Assembly: GCA_937885735.1 (NCBI GenBank)
Contig: CALABN010000054.1
Coordinates: forward strand, 1-34,599
Direction: 5' to 3'
DNA: 34,599 nucleotides
DNA from: an uncultured Bacteroidota bacterium
GTDB lineage: Bacteria > Bacteroidota > Bacteroidia > Bacteroidales > SZUA-534
The translations under genes were made by a program, and so were the position numbers. Shown here one piece after another: positions 16,597 to 24,974 of the stretch. The notes beneath the pieces were generated by a model. It was not told where the DNA came from. It was given only the letters and a program-made list of their open reading frames with translations, and did no database searches. Numbering within the stretch: the first letter of the stretch is position 1; each line of letters opens with the position of its first letter.

Positions 16597-18024
16597 ATGA
16601 CGGACAAACAACAAACCATCAAGAAGGAAGTCTCGATAGAGGGAACAGGTCTTCATACAGGTGCACACGTTACAATGACTTTCAAGCCAGCACCAATAGA
16701 TTATGGTTATAAATTCCAACGCATTGATTTAGAGGGGCAACCGATTATTCCAGCCCTTGCCGAATACGTTATTGACACTTCACGCGGAACCACAATTGGC
16801 CGTGGCGACGCACGCGTTTCAACCATTGAGCACGTAATGGCGGCCATCTACAGTCAAGGCATCGACAACATACTTATTCAGATTGACGGCCCTGAAACGC
16901 CTATTATGGACGGCAGTTCAACTCAATTCCTGAAGGCAATCAAGGAGGCTGGAATTGAAGAACAAGAGGCCGACCGCCAATATTTCGAGGTTAAGGAGAA
17001 TATCCGTTTCTGCAACGAGGAACGTGGCATTGAAATCATAGCATATCCTGACAACAAATTCAGCATCGACGTGCTTATCGACTTCAATTCGAAGGTTTTG
17101 GGGCAGCAATTCGCCAGCATCAACGACATTTCGGAATTTGAAGAGAACATTTCAAGTTGCCGCACATTCGTTTTTGCACACGAACTCATCCCCTTGTTCA
17201 AGATGAACCTGATTCGTGGCGGACAACTCGACAATGCCATTGTAATTGTGGAGAACAAAATATCGCAAGAGGAATTCGACCGCATTGCCGACGTATGCAA
17301 CAAACCACACGTCACGGCTCGCGAGGGAATACTAAACGATGACCTCAAATACGACAACGAGCCTGCCCGCCACAAACTGCTCGACATCATCGGCGACCTT
17401 GCATTGACAGGCAAGATGATAAAGGGCAAGTTCATCGCCAAGAAACCAGGCCATTTTGCAAACACCGAGTTTGCAAAGCAGATACGCCAATGCATCAAGT
17501 TTGAGCAGAAAAACGGCATTGCGCCAGTATATCATCCCGACCAAAAGCCAATATACGACATCAACGACATTATGAAGATGTTGCCACACCGTCCACCATT
17601 CCTGTTGGTTGACAAGATTATCGAGCTTACCGACAATTATGTGGTAGGCGTCAAGTGTGTGACAATGAACGAGCCATTCTTTGTAGGCCATTTTCCTGAA
17701 GAGCCTGTAATGCCAGGCGTGCTGCAGATAGAGGCAATGGCGCAGGTTGGAGGATTTTTGGCACTCAAGGGCATCGAGAATCCTAAAGAGTGGTCAACAT
17801 ATTTCTTGAAGATAGACAACGTTAAGTTCAAGCACAAGGTGGTGCCTGGCGACACATTAATATTCAAGCTGGAGTTTTTGGCGCCAGTACGCAGAGGCAT
17901 CTGCCATATGCGCGGACAAATGTTCATTGGCTCTGTTTTGGCTATGGAAGCCGAACTGATGGCGCAATTGGTGCATAACAAAGTGGAAGGAAACAATCAG
18001 GAACAACAAAACATCGAACAATAA
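16597..18024 (+). CDS. lpxC-fabZ: Bifunctional LpxC deacetylase / FabZ dehydratase
   Basis: A 475-aa fusion characteristic of Bacteroidetes. The LpxC half (about 1-315) removes acetate from UDP-3-O-acyl-GlcNAc, the committed step of lipid A synthesis. It shows EGTGLHTG (15-22), the zinc ligand H79 in STIEHVMAA, H259 and D263 in HKLLDIIGD, and H286 in PGHFANT. The FabZ half (about 320-465) dehydrates 3-hydroxyacyl-ACP; it has MLPHRPPFLLVD, the catalytic H365 in VGHFPEEPVMPG, and E379 in QIEAMAQ. All expected catalytic residues are present. ATG 16597 was chosen over TTG 16588, which would add three residues. The stop overlaps the lpxA start by one base (TAATG), so both are co-translated. Confidence 0.97.
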   Translation: MTDKQQTIKKEVSIEGTGLHTGAHVTMTFKPAPIDYGYKFQRIDLEGQPIIPALAEYVIDTSRGTTIGRGDARVSTIEHVMAAIYSQGIDNILIQIDGPETPIMDGSSTQFLKAIKEAGIEEQEADRQYFEVKENIRFCNEERGIEIIAYPDNKFSIDVLIDFNSKVLGQQFASINDISEFEENISSCRTFVFAHELIPLFKMNLIRGGQLDNAIVIVENKISQEEFDRIADVCNKPHVTAREGILNDDLKYDNEPARHKLLDIIGDLALTGKMIKGKFIAKKPGHFANTEFAKQIRQCIKFEQKNGIAPVYHPDQKPIYDINDIMKMLPHRPPFLLVDKIIELTDNYVVGVKCVTMNEPFFVGHFPEEPVMPGVLQIEAMAQVGGFLALKGIENPKEWSTYFLKIDNVKFKHKVVPGDTLIFKLEFLAPVRRGICHMRGQMFIGSVLAMEAELMAQLVHNKVEGNNQEQQNIEQ

Positions 18025-18809
18025 TGGAATACAAATTGTCAAACGTCCATCCAGAGGCGAAAATTGGTAAAAACGTAGTTATAGAGCCATTTGTAACTAT
18101 TGAAAAGGAAGTAGAGATTGGCGATAACTGCTGGATAGGCTCAGGTGCTGTCATAAAGGATTATTCCAAGATAGGCAACAACTGCCGTATCTTTCACGGT
18201 GCGGTAATAGGCGCCATTCCTCAAGACCTCAAGTTCAAGGGCGAAGTGACTTTCTGCCATATTGGTGACAATACTACCGTCCGCGAGTATGCAACCGTCA
18301 ACCGAGGTACAGCCGCCAAAGGCGGCACGACAGTTGGTTCAAACTGCCTGCTTATGGCCTACAGCCACATAGCCCACGATTGCCGACTAAAGGACAACAT
18401 CATCATTGGCAACCTTACACAGCTGGCTGGCGAAGTGGACATTGACGATTATGCAATTGTCAGTGCCGCAAGCCTTGTGCATCAGTTTACACATGTTGGC
18501 GCCCATGTAATGATTCAGGGTGGCTCAAAAATTCCAAAGGACATTCCACCATACGTCATTGCAGGAGGAGAACCATTTGCATATTACGGATTGAATCTGG
18601 TTGGATTGCGCCGTCGTGGATTCTCAAACGAGACAATCAATGCCATTCATGATGTTTACCGCATTATATATCAAGGCGGCAAAAACACCACTCAGGCTCT
18701 CGAAGAGGTGATTTCAACATTGCCGGAAAGCGCAGAACGCAACTACATTGTCGATTTCATCAAAGGAAGCACAAGGGGCATTATTCCAAGTTGCATCAGC
18801 AGAAAATAA
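18024..18809 (+). CDS. lpxA: UDP-GlcNAc acyltransferase LpxA
   Basis: A 261-aa cytosolic enzyme that moves a 3-hydroxyacyl chain from ACP to UDP-GlcNAc, the first step of lipid A synthesis. It has the left-handed beta-helix built of hexapeptides (HPEAKIGKNVVIEPFVTI, EIGDNCWIGSGAVI and so on). The signature SHIAHDC at 114-120 holds the catalytic His (H118, equal to His125 of E. coli), and GGEPFAYYGLNLVGLRRRGF precedes the helical C-terminal domain. Length is normal. It starts inside the lpxC-fabZ stop (TAATG) and shares that promoter. lpxD, often placed just upstream of lpxC in this phylum, is not in this window. Confidence 0.97.
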   Translation: MEYKLSNVHPEAKIGKNVVIEPFVTIEKEVEIGDNCWIGSGAVIKDYSKIGNNCRIFHGAVIGAIPQDLKFKGEVTFCHIGDNTTVREYATVNRGTAAKGGTTVGSNCLLMAYSHIAHDCRLKDNIIIGNLTQLAGEVDIDDYAIVSAASLVHQFTHVGAHVMIQGGSKIPKDIPPYVIAGGEPFAYYGLNLVGLRRRGFSNETINAIHDVYRIIYQGGKNTTQALEEVISTLPESAERNYIVDFIKGSTRGIIPSCISRK

Positions 18810-18885
18810 TTTGGAAAAACCTGACATTGATAATTTCATTGGGCAGAATATTGCGTCTGATGTGTACAATTTAGAAAAATAAAAT

Positions 18886-18893
18886 TATCTTTG
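18886..18893 (+). promoter_or_regulatory. Probable usp promoter, -7 box TATCTTTG
   Basis: TATCTTTG is an exact TAnnTTTG match. It overlaps an in-frame TTG (18891), so the real start must be downstream, at ATG 18924. Transcription would begin near 18900. No clear -33 TTTG is seen. Confidence 0.5.
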
Positions 18894-18923
18894 GCAATAT
18901 CTATTGTAAAAACTACTGTAATA

Positions 18924-19754
18924 ATGGAATCTGGCAAAAAAATAGTTGTTCCTTGGGACTTTACGGAAGTAGCGCAAAACGCTTTGGCACACGCAATTAA
19001 GATTGCCAAAGTATTGGAAAACACCATCACTCTTCTTCACATCGCAAAAGACGACAAAGCCGTTGAAGAAGCCTTGCCTAAACTGCAAAAAGTTGCAGCC
19101 GACACTGAAAGTTCAACCAGTTTAAAGGTTGATGCTGTTGTTTTGGTGGGAACCATATTCACCACTATCGGAGAATACACCAAGGACAATGACGACATTA
19201 ACCTTGTTATTATGGGAACCCACGGCATGAAAGGCATGCAAAAGCTTACCGGCAGCTGGGCTCTTAAAGTGATTGTAAGTTGCTACGCACCGTTTATCGT
19301 CGTTCAAGACCCTCCATTGGAGAATTCCTCATACAACAAGATTGTATTCCCAGTCGATTTCAAGAACGAAAACCGCGAGAAACTTGTATGGGCCATCTAT
19401 TTTGGAAAAATATTCAACGCAAAGGTGTGCTTCATCAAACAAGACGTCAGCGACAGCAACTTGGTTAAGAAGGTTAACACCAACCTTACATTCGCGAAGA
19501 AATATCTTACAAAATACGAGGTTGAATACGAAATTGAGACTGCAACAAGCGGCAAGTTTGAGGAAAAGACCATTGAATATGCAAAACGCATAGATGCCGA
19601 CTTGATGATGATCATGACAACCAAGAACATTGGCACATTGGATTACGTTTTGGGTGCCAGCGAGCAATATATCATTGCCAACACTGCACGCATTCCTGTA
19701 ATGTGTGTCAATCCTCGCAAGAACACAAACTTTGCATTAGGTTCGCTTTATTAA
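18924..19754 (+). CDS. Tandem universal stress protein
   Basis: A 276-aa cytosolic protein made of two UspA domains in a row. The first starts KKIVVPWDFTEVAQNALAHA and ends with MGTHGMKGMQKLTGSWALKV, which matches the G-2x-G-9x-G(S/T) ATP-binding motif, then FIVVQDP. The second starts YNKIVFPVDFKNENREKLVWA and ends VLGASEQYIIANTARIPVMCVNP; its glycine-rich loop is less complete, so it may not bind ATP. These proteins accumulate under starvation or stress, and their exact role in Bacteroidales is not known. ATG 18924 is chosen because the frame's earlier TTG lies inside the promoter. A strong terminator follows, so it is transcribed alone. Confidence 0.92.
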   Translation: MESGKKIVVPWDFTEVAQNALAHAIKIAKVLENTITLLHIAKDDKAVEEALPKLQKVAADTESSTSLKVDAVVLVGTIFTTIGEYTKDNDDINLVIMGTHGMKGMQKLTGSWALKVIVSCYAPFIVVQDPPLENSSYNKIVFPVDFKNENREKLVWAIYFGKIFNAKVCFIKQDVSDSNLVKKVNTNLTFAKKYLTKYEVEYEIETATSGKFEEKTIEYAKRIDADLMMIMTTKNIGTLDYVLGASEQYIIANTARIPVMCVNPRKNTNFALGSLY

Positions 19755-19771
19755 TGCAATCTATTGATATT

Positions 19772-19804
19772 AAAAAAGCCTGCGGATTTCTGCGGGCTTT
19801 TTTT
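19772..19804 (+). terminator. Terminator of the stress-protein gene
   Basis: AAAAAAGCCTGC (19772-19783) pairs with GCGGGCTTTTTT (19792 onward) with one G-T pair and an 8-base loop, ending in seven T. The A tract makes it partly bidirectional, so it may also end the convergent ribH transcript. Confidence 0.88.
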
Positions 19805-19900
19805 GTGTGTGTTTGAATTGTTGATGCATTGGCTTGTCTTGTCGTAGACAAAAATATTAGGCAAGCCCCCTTTGCCAAGCAATTGTGAATTTCAATCAAA

Positions 19901-20386
19901 TTAAATATCCAGCATCTTAAGTGCTGTGATGCCTGCCTCGACGCCTTTGTTGCCAAGTCGGCCACCTGCTCTGTCAAGAGCCTGCTGAAGATTGTCGGTT
20001 GTAAGAACGCCAAAAATCACCGGAATCTTTCCTTCTGCATTCAGCATCGACAAGCCGTTTGCCACACCTTCGCAGATGAAGTCGAAATGGCGAGTCTCAC
20101 CTTGAATGACACAGCCGAGGCAGATGACGGCATCGCATTTTTCCTTGCCAGCACCTTTTACGTAGCGTGCCGCGCCGTAAGTGAGTTCAAATGTGCCAGG
20201 GACGTGTTTTACGACAATGTCCTTGTCTTCAACGCCATTGTCCTTCAATGCCTTTATTGCGCCTTCTGCCATTGCGTTTGTGACCTGAGCGTTCCATTCG
20301 GCCACAATAATAACGAAACAGCGACCTTTCCCTGACGGGATGGTCGCTGCGTCGTATTCTGATAAGTTCTTAAGTGCTGTTGCCAT
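19901..20386 (-). CDS. ribH: Lumazine synthase (6,7-dimethyl-8-ribityllumazine synthase)
   Basis: A 161-aa protein of typical length that condenses 5-amino-6-ribitylaminouracil with 3,4-dihydroxybutanone phosphate in riboflavin synthesis; it assembles as pentamers or capsids in the cytosol. Visible signatures are IIVAEWNAQVT (26-36), VPGTFELTYGA (62-72), the substrate and phosphate loop GCVIQGETRHFDFI with catalytic H100, and PVIFGVLTTDNLQQAL followed by RAGGRLGNKG. All key residues are there. Its ATG shares one base with the stop of the upstream TPR gene (TAATG), so both belong to one transcript. No FMN riboswitch is seen, and the rest of the riboflavin pathway is elsewhere. Confidence 0.97.
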   Translation of the reverse strand: MATALKNLSEYDAATIPSGKGRCFVIIVAEWNAQVTNAMAEGAIKALKDNGVEDKDIVVKHVPGTFELTYGAARYVKGAGKEKCDAVICLGCVIQGETRHFDFICEGVANGLSMLNAEGKIPVIFGVLTTDNLQQALDRAGGRLGNKGVEAGITALKMLDI

Positions 20387-21078
20387 TATTTTGCTATCTC
20401 AGCGTTCATCTTTGCTATGTTCTTGTCAGCGTTCATAGCCTCTTGCGACAATTTGTAGTCGTTCTTGATTTGGCTATAAAGGCTCAAAGCCTTCTTGTAG
20501 TTGCCAAGTTTTTCATAAACCTGTGCGGCCTTGTTCAAGTACAAAGGTGTGGTGAACTCGTTGTCAACCTTGTTGGCAGCCTTCTCATAGTAAGATGCGC
20601 CCTTAGCCTCTTGACCAAGTTCTACATAGGCATCACCTATTACGCCCAATGAAACGCAGCTCAAGGTAAGATCCTTTGAATTGAATTTCTTCAAATACTT
20701 GATGGCGCTTTCATAGTCGCCAGTGTACATTGAGCACAAACCTGCGTAGTAGCAAGCCAACTTTGCAGTGCGGGTGCAGCCGAACTCGTCAATTACATCG
20801 AGGAAGCCCATATAGTTGCCGTCACCGTTAAGGGCAAGGTTGAATGAGTCTCTCTGGAAATATTGCTCAGCCACATACATTGATGCGCTTGCCTCGTTGT
20901 TCTTTGGAATAAGATAGAAACGTTGGAAAGCGAATATGATTGCAGCTACGGCAATGATGCCCAATGCCACGTATGATATCAACGTCTTGTTGTCTTCAAT
21001 GAAAAGTTCGGTTTTGTTCAATGTTTCCTGTACATTTTCAAAACCATCAGGTTGCTGTTGTTCTTTATTTTTTGACAT
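20386..21078 (-). CDS. Membrane-anchored TPR protein
   Basis: A 230-aa protein with one N-terminal membrane segment (about residues 33-52, YVALGIIAVAAIIFAFQRF) after a charged cytosolic tail, and a periplasmic part made of about four tetratricopeptide repeats (for example ACYYAGLCSMYTGDYESAIKYLKKF and LGVIGDAYVELGQEAKGASYYEKAA). The layout resembles YfgM/BamD-like scaffolds of cell-envelope assembly, but the partner is unknown. The gene is the first of a two-gene unit with ribH, linked by a one-base stop-start overlap. The pair is found in many Bacteroidetes as I recall. A -7 box lies 29 bases upstream. Confidence 0.88.
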   Translation of the reverse strand: MSKNKEQQQPDGFENVQETLNKTELFIEDNKTLISYVALGIIAVAAIIFAFQRFYLIPKNNEASASMYVAEQYFQRDSFNLALNGDGNYMGFLDVIDEFGCTRTAKLACYYAGLCSMYTGDYESAIKYLKKFNSKDLTLSCVSLGVIGDAYVELGQEAKGASYYEKAANKVDNEFTTPLYLNKAAQVYEKLGNYKKALSLYSQIKNDYKLSQEAMNADKNIAKMNAEIAK

Positions 21079-21106
21079 AATTGTACTAGTTTCGATTAAA
21101 ACGTGG

Positions 21107-21114
21107 CAAAAATA
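21107..21114 (-). promoter_or_regulatory. Probable promoter of the TPR-ribH unit
   Basis: On the minus strand this reads TATTTTTG, an exact TAnnTTTG, 29 bases ahead of the ATG at 21078. A TTTCC at the -33 distance is close to TTTG. The leader is short. Confidence 0.5.
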
Positions 21115-21178
21115 ATCGTTTTTATCATTTATGGAAATAAAATATTATGTGAAGATGTGATTGTTCCAATAGCTTTGG

Positions 21179-21506
21179 TATGTCTGCATTTTGTAGAGGC
21201 GCGGCACACCGTCTGTACCGATAATAAAGGTCAAGACAATAATAACCGGATGCAAGCGAAGCGCCGCTTCCGGACTCGCAAACATCATGGTTCCTGCCTG
21301 AAAGTCAGTACTTTTCCGCGTATTTAGTGCAACCTTTCAGGTTGTCCTTTGGGGTGGCGCTTTTTCCGTAGGTTTCACTGTGTTCAGCCTACGGTTATGA
21401 TTGTTGGCCACTTTCAGTGGCGCATTGCATCGGTTTTTTTCTTACGCAAATTACCGTGAATTGACATGAATTTCTCATTAATTATCTGTATGTCTGCGTT
21501 TTGTAG
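21179..21506. repeat. Hairpin-rich intergenic repeat cluster
   Basis: Most of the 639-base gap 21079-21717 is a set of short palindromes and no gene is supported. The 18-base phrase TATGTCTGCrTTTTGTAG occurs at 21179 and 21489, each time followed by GC-rich sequence that can fold (for example 21192-21218). Between them are perfect hairpins: CAACCT-TTC-AGGTTG (21330-21344), CCGTAGG/CCTACGG (21366-21394) and GCCACT-TTC-AGTGGC (21407-21421), plus GAAGCG/CGCTTC (21258-21270). Two hairpins share the loop TTC. This resembles REP-type dispersed elements of Bacteroidales. From 21507 to 21660 there is only AT-rich low-complexity sequence. Confidence 0.6.
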
Positions 21507-21663
21507 GAACGTCGTGCGCGGCGTCCGATATCATGGCGATTGTGTAAAAGTTGAGAAGTTTAGAGTTATGGTTTTTATGAATTGTGAATTATTAACTGAT
21601 TTCCACTTATCCCTTTCCCCCATAATATTACAAGTTTAGCTTAGTTGACTGTATGTAAATAAC

Positions 21664-21695
21664 AAAGGCGAAACCCTTTTGCGGATTTCGCCTTT
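21664..21695 (-). terminator. Terminator of the large surface-protein gene
   Basis: AAAGGCGAAA (21664-21673) and TTTCGCCTTT (21686-21695) form a perfect 10-bp stem with a 12-base loop, 23 bases beyond the stop. Read on the minus strand the stem is followed by a T-rich stretch. An analogous AAGGCGAAG stem follows the GH43 gene. Confidence 0.8.
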
Positions 21696-21717
21696 GCTAT
21701 AATGTATTGGCAAGATA

Positions 21718-24051
21718 TTAATTTACTTCATGTTCGCCACCTGCTCTCATAATTGTAATAGTAATGGTGTTCTCTGCATTTGGGAATGGACCTACAGTCT
21801 GGTTTTTCATATTTCCTTTTAAATTGTTTCCATTACATGATATTTTATTAGTTTTGATTGTTGTATATTTTAGTTTATACTTATAATTAGGTATCTTAAC
21901 CAATAATGCTGAATTTCCATCAATATCACTATTATGTGTCATTTGAGGCACGGGATAAAAATATGTTGACGTGCTTGAAGATCCTGTTGGTCCATACAAA
22001 GTGGTATTAATTAGGTTATGGTTTTTATGTATTTTGCCGTCAGAAGTCATATACGTATTATATAGATAACCTGTACTTGATTCTCGAGTATCAAAAGCTA
22101 TATACATGTTATTCCAACAGTGTTTAACCCCTTTATAATTGAACTTATTACCTGATTCTTGATATAGGGTGTCGATAATAGGGTAATATAAATAATTATC
22201 ATTGCCCCCTATTTTTTTTGACATTGTAATGATATCTTGGATATTACTAAATTCATCGTCACTATAATTGTTGTTGCTTAAATCATCATTTAATTTGGTT
22301 ATACTGAACGTGTTGTACACTTCGCTGGCTCTTGTGTATTCATGGCCAGTATTATCAAAATACTCGTCGTTGATTTTTACGGAATATGCGTATTCGTAAG
22401 GGGTATAATCTGTTCCTGCTGCTTGTGTGTATTTGCTCAATGCAACCGACAGGAAAACAGGGCTATAGGCTGGAACAACAAATGTCTGTGAGCCATTTTT
22501 AATGTCCTGACCTAGGAAAGAGGCCGTTGCAACACCATATTCATCAACAACATTCACGGTTACATTCACCAAAGGCATGTCGCCAATGTACTGAGTTGCC
22601 TTGTTGGCGGTTACAGCATTTGTGGCGTTTTGGGCCACCTTCACACTTGCAGTAGTAACGGCACGAACCGGTAATTCTCTTCCTTGTGCCGGATATTTTC
22701 TAATAGAAGAGTTACCTATACGATTAGCACTAGCACCATCTGTTGGATAACCTTCAGATGTCCAATAAAACGGTATTTTGGTTGGTACGAAAATATGCGC
22801 ATCTTCAAGAGAATATGAAGCAGTAGGATTAGATTTCTTCCCTTTGTCATTGGCGTTCTTTGCTTTGTAGAATATATATCCATTGACTGTTTGTCCATTG
22901 TAACTGCTTACCTTCTCGACATAGCAATTGCTATTCAATTCAATCCAATTAATTGGTTTAGGTACGTTCCACCCTTGTTCCGAATTGTCCATTGCATCTA
23001 CCCATGTGCAACTGTCGCCAATTTCCCAAGGGTTAGAAGCACCCACATTGCATGTTGCCCATAGTGTTCCGCTTGGCAATCCCAAATCAACCATGCCTTC
23101 ACCGGCAAGTTGGCTGTTAAGGCTGGCCAATTTTTCGTCAACCTCCGATTGTGATATGTACTTTGCATCGTTGTTCAACTTGCTAATGTTTTCACCTTCT
23201 TTTACGTATTTGGCATCGTTGTTCAACTTGCTGATGTTGCTGCCGTTGTGCAGATAGGTGCTAAGGTCAACACCGTCGGGCAGTTCGCTTTTCAATGCGT
23301 AGGCATTCAGCGTGTCCTCTGATATGTATTTTGCGTCGTTGTTGAACGAACTGATGTTCTGGTTGCTCTTTGCGTAAGATTTCAAGGTGGAAGAAGTCAC
23401 GTAGTTGGCATCGTTATTGAACGAACTTATGTTCTGGTCAGTTTTGGCGTAAGAGTTCAATGTTTTGGTAGAAACATAGTTTGCCAAGGTTTCTGTATTA
23501 ACATAGTTTGCCAGAGTGTCGGCATTCACATAGTTTGCCAACTGGATGGTGTTCTTCAGAATGTTGATGTTGGCGGTGGCAAATGCGGCAAGCGAGTCGG
23601 AAGAAATATAATTAGCGTCGTTTTCAAGGTCGCTCACTTTGGTAGGGACATTGCCTGCAACCATTGCAAATGGCACGCTCAGCAGCTGCTGAACTGAAGA
23701 TATTGAATAGTTTTCGCCGCCATCAATGTCAATTTCGGTTTTAATGAAGAAAGGTCCCTGCGCCCAGTCAATCTTTTCAAAAGAGCCTTCTACTGGAGTC
23801 CCTGCACCAATCTGCAGGCTCAAGAGTCCGTTGGCGTTGGTTGTGGCAGTGGCGGTTTCGGCATACACGGCGCTGCTGTCGTCGGCCGCATCTTTCAAGA
23901 TGGATACTTTAACGCTCACGTTGGCGTTGTTTTGGACTAATTCGCCCTGTGCGTTGCGCACTACGGCTTGGAATGAGAATCCCTGTGGCACTCCGGCCCA
24001 TAGGTTTGCCGCAAGAATCAATGCGGCCACGGTTGAGAATAATTTTTTCAT
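21718..24051 (-). CDS. Large secreted surface protein with tail-fibre-like repeats
   Basis: A 777-aa secreted protein of unknown function. A signal peptide covers residues 1-19. Residues 20-132 look like an adhesin-type N-terminal domain (GFSFQAVVRNAQGELVQN). Residues 133-300 are a repeat zone: three 9-residue repeats LANYVNxxT (171-197) and five copies of a NDAxYI motif (144-150, 212-219, 237-244, 277-284, 293-300), as in phage tail-fibre and collar-type stalks. Residues 320-466 resemble the Bacteroidales FISUMP-type module (VDLGLPSGTLWATCNVGA, then FYWTSEGYP, then PVRAV). The last ~300 residues are unassigned, Asn/Tyr/Ser-rich and AT-rich at DNA level. It lacks an evident T9SS sorting domain at its end. 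It follows the small T9SS cargo gene by 36 bases and is probably co-transcribed. The domains suggest an outward-facing stalk with a binding head. Confidence 0.8.
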   Translation of the reverse strand: MKKLFSTVAALILAANLWAGVPQGFSFQAVVRNAQGELVQNNANVSVKVSILKDAADDSSAVYAETATATTNANGLLSLQIGAGTPVEGSFEKIDWAQGPFFIKTEIDIDGGENYSISSVQQLLSVPFAMVAGNVPTKVSDLENDANYISSDSLAAFATANINILKNTIQLANYVNADTLANYVNTETLANYVSTKTLNSYAKTDQNISSFNNDANYVTSSTLKSYAKSNQNISSFNNDAKYISEDTLNAYALKSELPDGVDLSTYLHNGSNISKLNNDAKYVKEGENISKLNNDAKYISQSEVDEKLASLNSQLAGEGMVDLGLPSGTLWATCNVGASNPWEIGDSCTWVDAMDNSEQGWNVPKPINWIELNSNCYVEKVSSYNGQTVNGYIFYKAKNANDKGKKSNPTASYSLEDAHIFVPTKIPFYWTSEGYPTDGASANRIGNSSIRKYPAQGRELPVRAVTTASVKVAQNATNAVTANKATQYIGDMPLVNVTVNVVDEYGVATASFLGQDIKNGSQTFVVPAYSPVFLSVALSKYTQAAGTDYTPYEYAYSVKINDEYFDNTGHEYTRASEVYNTFSITKLNDDLSNNNYSDDEFSNIQDIITMSKKIGGNDNYLYYPIIDTLYQESGNKFNYKGVKHCWNNMYIAFDTRESSTGYLYNTYMTSDGKIHKNHNLINTTLYGPTGSSSTSTYFYPVPQMTHNSDIDGNSALLVKIPNYKYKLKYTTIKTNKISCNGNNLKGNMKNQTVGPFPNAENTITITIMRAGGEHEVN
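23461..23541 (-). repeat. Three tandem 27-bp coding repeats
   Basis: Three in-frame 27-bp units encode LANYVNADT, LANYVNTET and LANYVSTKT within the surface protein. The block AACATAGTTTGCCA is nearly identical in each. Being multiples of three, copy changes would lengthen or shorten the stalk without breaking the frame. Confidence 0.8.
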
Positions 24052-24087
24052 GTGTTTAATTTGAAATGTTATTAATAAAAAATCTTT

Positions 24088-24564
24088 TTACTGCTTAATA
24101 ATGCGGAACACCTTCATCTGTCCCTTCTTGTTGCTGATGCGTAGCATGTAAGTACTCTGCACGAATGCCGACATTTCCACTTTGCACGACTCGTCAAAAT
24201 CGCCCTTCTTGACAATGGCACCCGCCTCTGAAAGCAGTTCGAAAGTGTATTCGTCGCTTACGGGTGTGGACACTGTCACCACATCGGTTGTAGGGTTAGG
24301 GTAGACCGCAAAGTCGGCTTGCAGTTCGGCAATGCCGTCGGGCGGGGGCACCACTCCGATGATGTAGGGCTGTTGCACGCCTATGTTAATGCTACCGTTC
24401 TCGTTGCCTGCGAATCCGGCAAACGGCTGGCCTATGGTGTAGCTTACCGAACCAGCCTCGCCAGTGGCCTCGCCGCCAGCAGCAACGGTTGCTGTCTGCG
24501 CCTGTGCCAACGATGCTGAAAGCATCAAGGCCATGACTGGAATAATTGATTTGGTTTTTCTCAT
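24088..24564 (-). CDS. Small T9SS cargo with type A sorting domain
   Basis: A 158-aa secreted protein. The signal peptide is residues 1-22 (ending AQAQ). The middle (28-78) carries GGEATGEAGSVSYTIGQPFAG and SINIGVQQPYII, a pattern I associate with Bacteroidales proteins placed before larger surface proteins. Residues 83-158 are a T9SS type A C-terminal sorting domain: DFAVYPNPTTDVVTV, then FELLSEAGAIVKK, then MLRISNKKGQMKVFRIIKQ. The protein should cross the outer membrane through SprA (encoded at 7071-14588) and be anchored or released there. With little beyond its sorting domain it may be a small surface component or helper for the 777-aa protein that follows. Confidence 0.88.
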   Translation of the reverse strand: MRKTKSIIPVMALMLSASLAQAQTATVAAGGEATGEAGSVSYTIGQPFAGFAGNENGSINIGVQQPYIIGVVPPPDGIAELQADFAVYPNPTTDVVTVSTPVSDEYTFELLSEAGAIVKKGDFDESCKVEMSAFVQSTYMLRISNKKGQMKVFRIIKQ

Positions 24565-24617
24565 GTTTATTAAAGTTTAAAGTATCTAATAGTAAGGTTG
24601 AAAGTTTAAGGTTGATT

Positions 24618-24631
24618 CCGATATTTATCGG
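24618..24631. repeat. Short palindrome CCGATATTTATCGG
   Basis: Perfect 6-bp arms CCGATA and TATCGG around TT, in the 147-base AT-rich gap between the LuxR-type gene and the T9SS cargo gene. It has no run of T on the minus-strand side, so an operator or common intergenic repeat is as likely as a weak terminator. Confidence 0.45.
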
Positions 24632-24711
24632 GAGTTTAGCTGTTTAGAATTTAGAGATTTAGTCATTGTTAATTATTAATTGTTAACTGTTAATTGATTA
24701 AATCCTAAATC

Positions 24712-24909
24712 CTACATGAACACCCTCATAAGCTCAAAGCAGTTAGAAATGCCCAGCTTGTGGTAGATGTTTGCCTTGTGTGCATCAACTGTTCGCTTGC
24801 TTATGCCAAGTTCAGATGCAATGTCTTTTGCGCGACGACCCATGCAGCATGCTGTTGCTATTTCGCGTTCGCGGTCTGTCAGTTCAATTTGTCTCTTTTC
24901 AATTAACAT
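24712..24909 (-). CDS. Solitary LuxR-type HTH regulator
   Basis: A 65-aa protein that consists almost only of a LuxR/FixJ DNA-binding domain: ELTDREREIATACCMG (9-24), RAKDIASELGISKRTVDAHKANIYHKLGI (26-54), where ISKRTVDAHKANI is the recognition helix. There is no receiver or sensor domain, as in the short GerE-like regulators. It is probably a cytosolic transcription factor. It lies upstream of, and in the same direction as, the T9SS cargo and surface-protein genes (gap of 147 bases), which it may control. Nested palindromes lie upstream and could be its operator. ATG 24909 is the only likely start. Confidence 0.85.
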   Translation of the reverse strand: MLIEKRQIELTDREREIATACCMGRRAKDIASELGISKRTVDAHKANIYHKLGISNCFELMRVFM

Positions 24910-24974
24910 GGCTTTATGTTTTAAATGTTAGTAAAATCAGTTTTTGGATGTCTTGTTCCGAAATCCGATGCAAG

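Noticed and set aside
19840..19895. Separate terminator for ribH
   Set aside because: GGCAA/TTGCC arms are only 5 bp with an uneven loop; the bidirectional terminator at 19772-19804 is a better candidate.
21103..21327. 74-aa open frame on the + strand
   Set aside because: It lies in the hairpin-rich repeat region, overlaps the minus-strand promoter of the TPR gene, and has no recognisable protein features.
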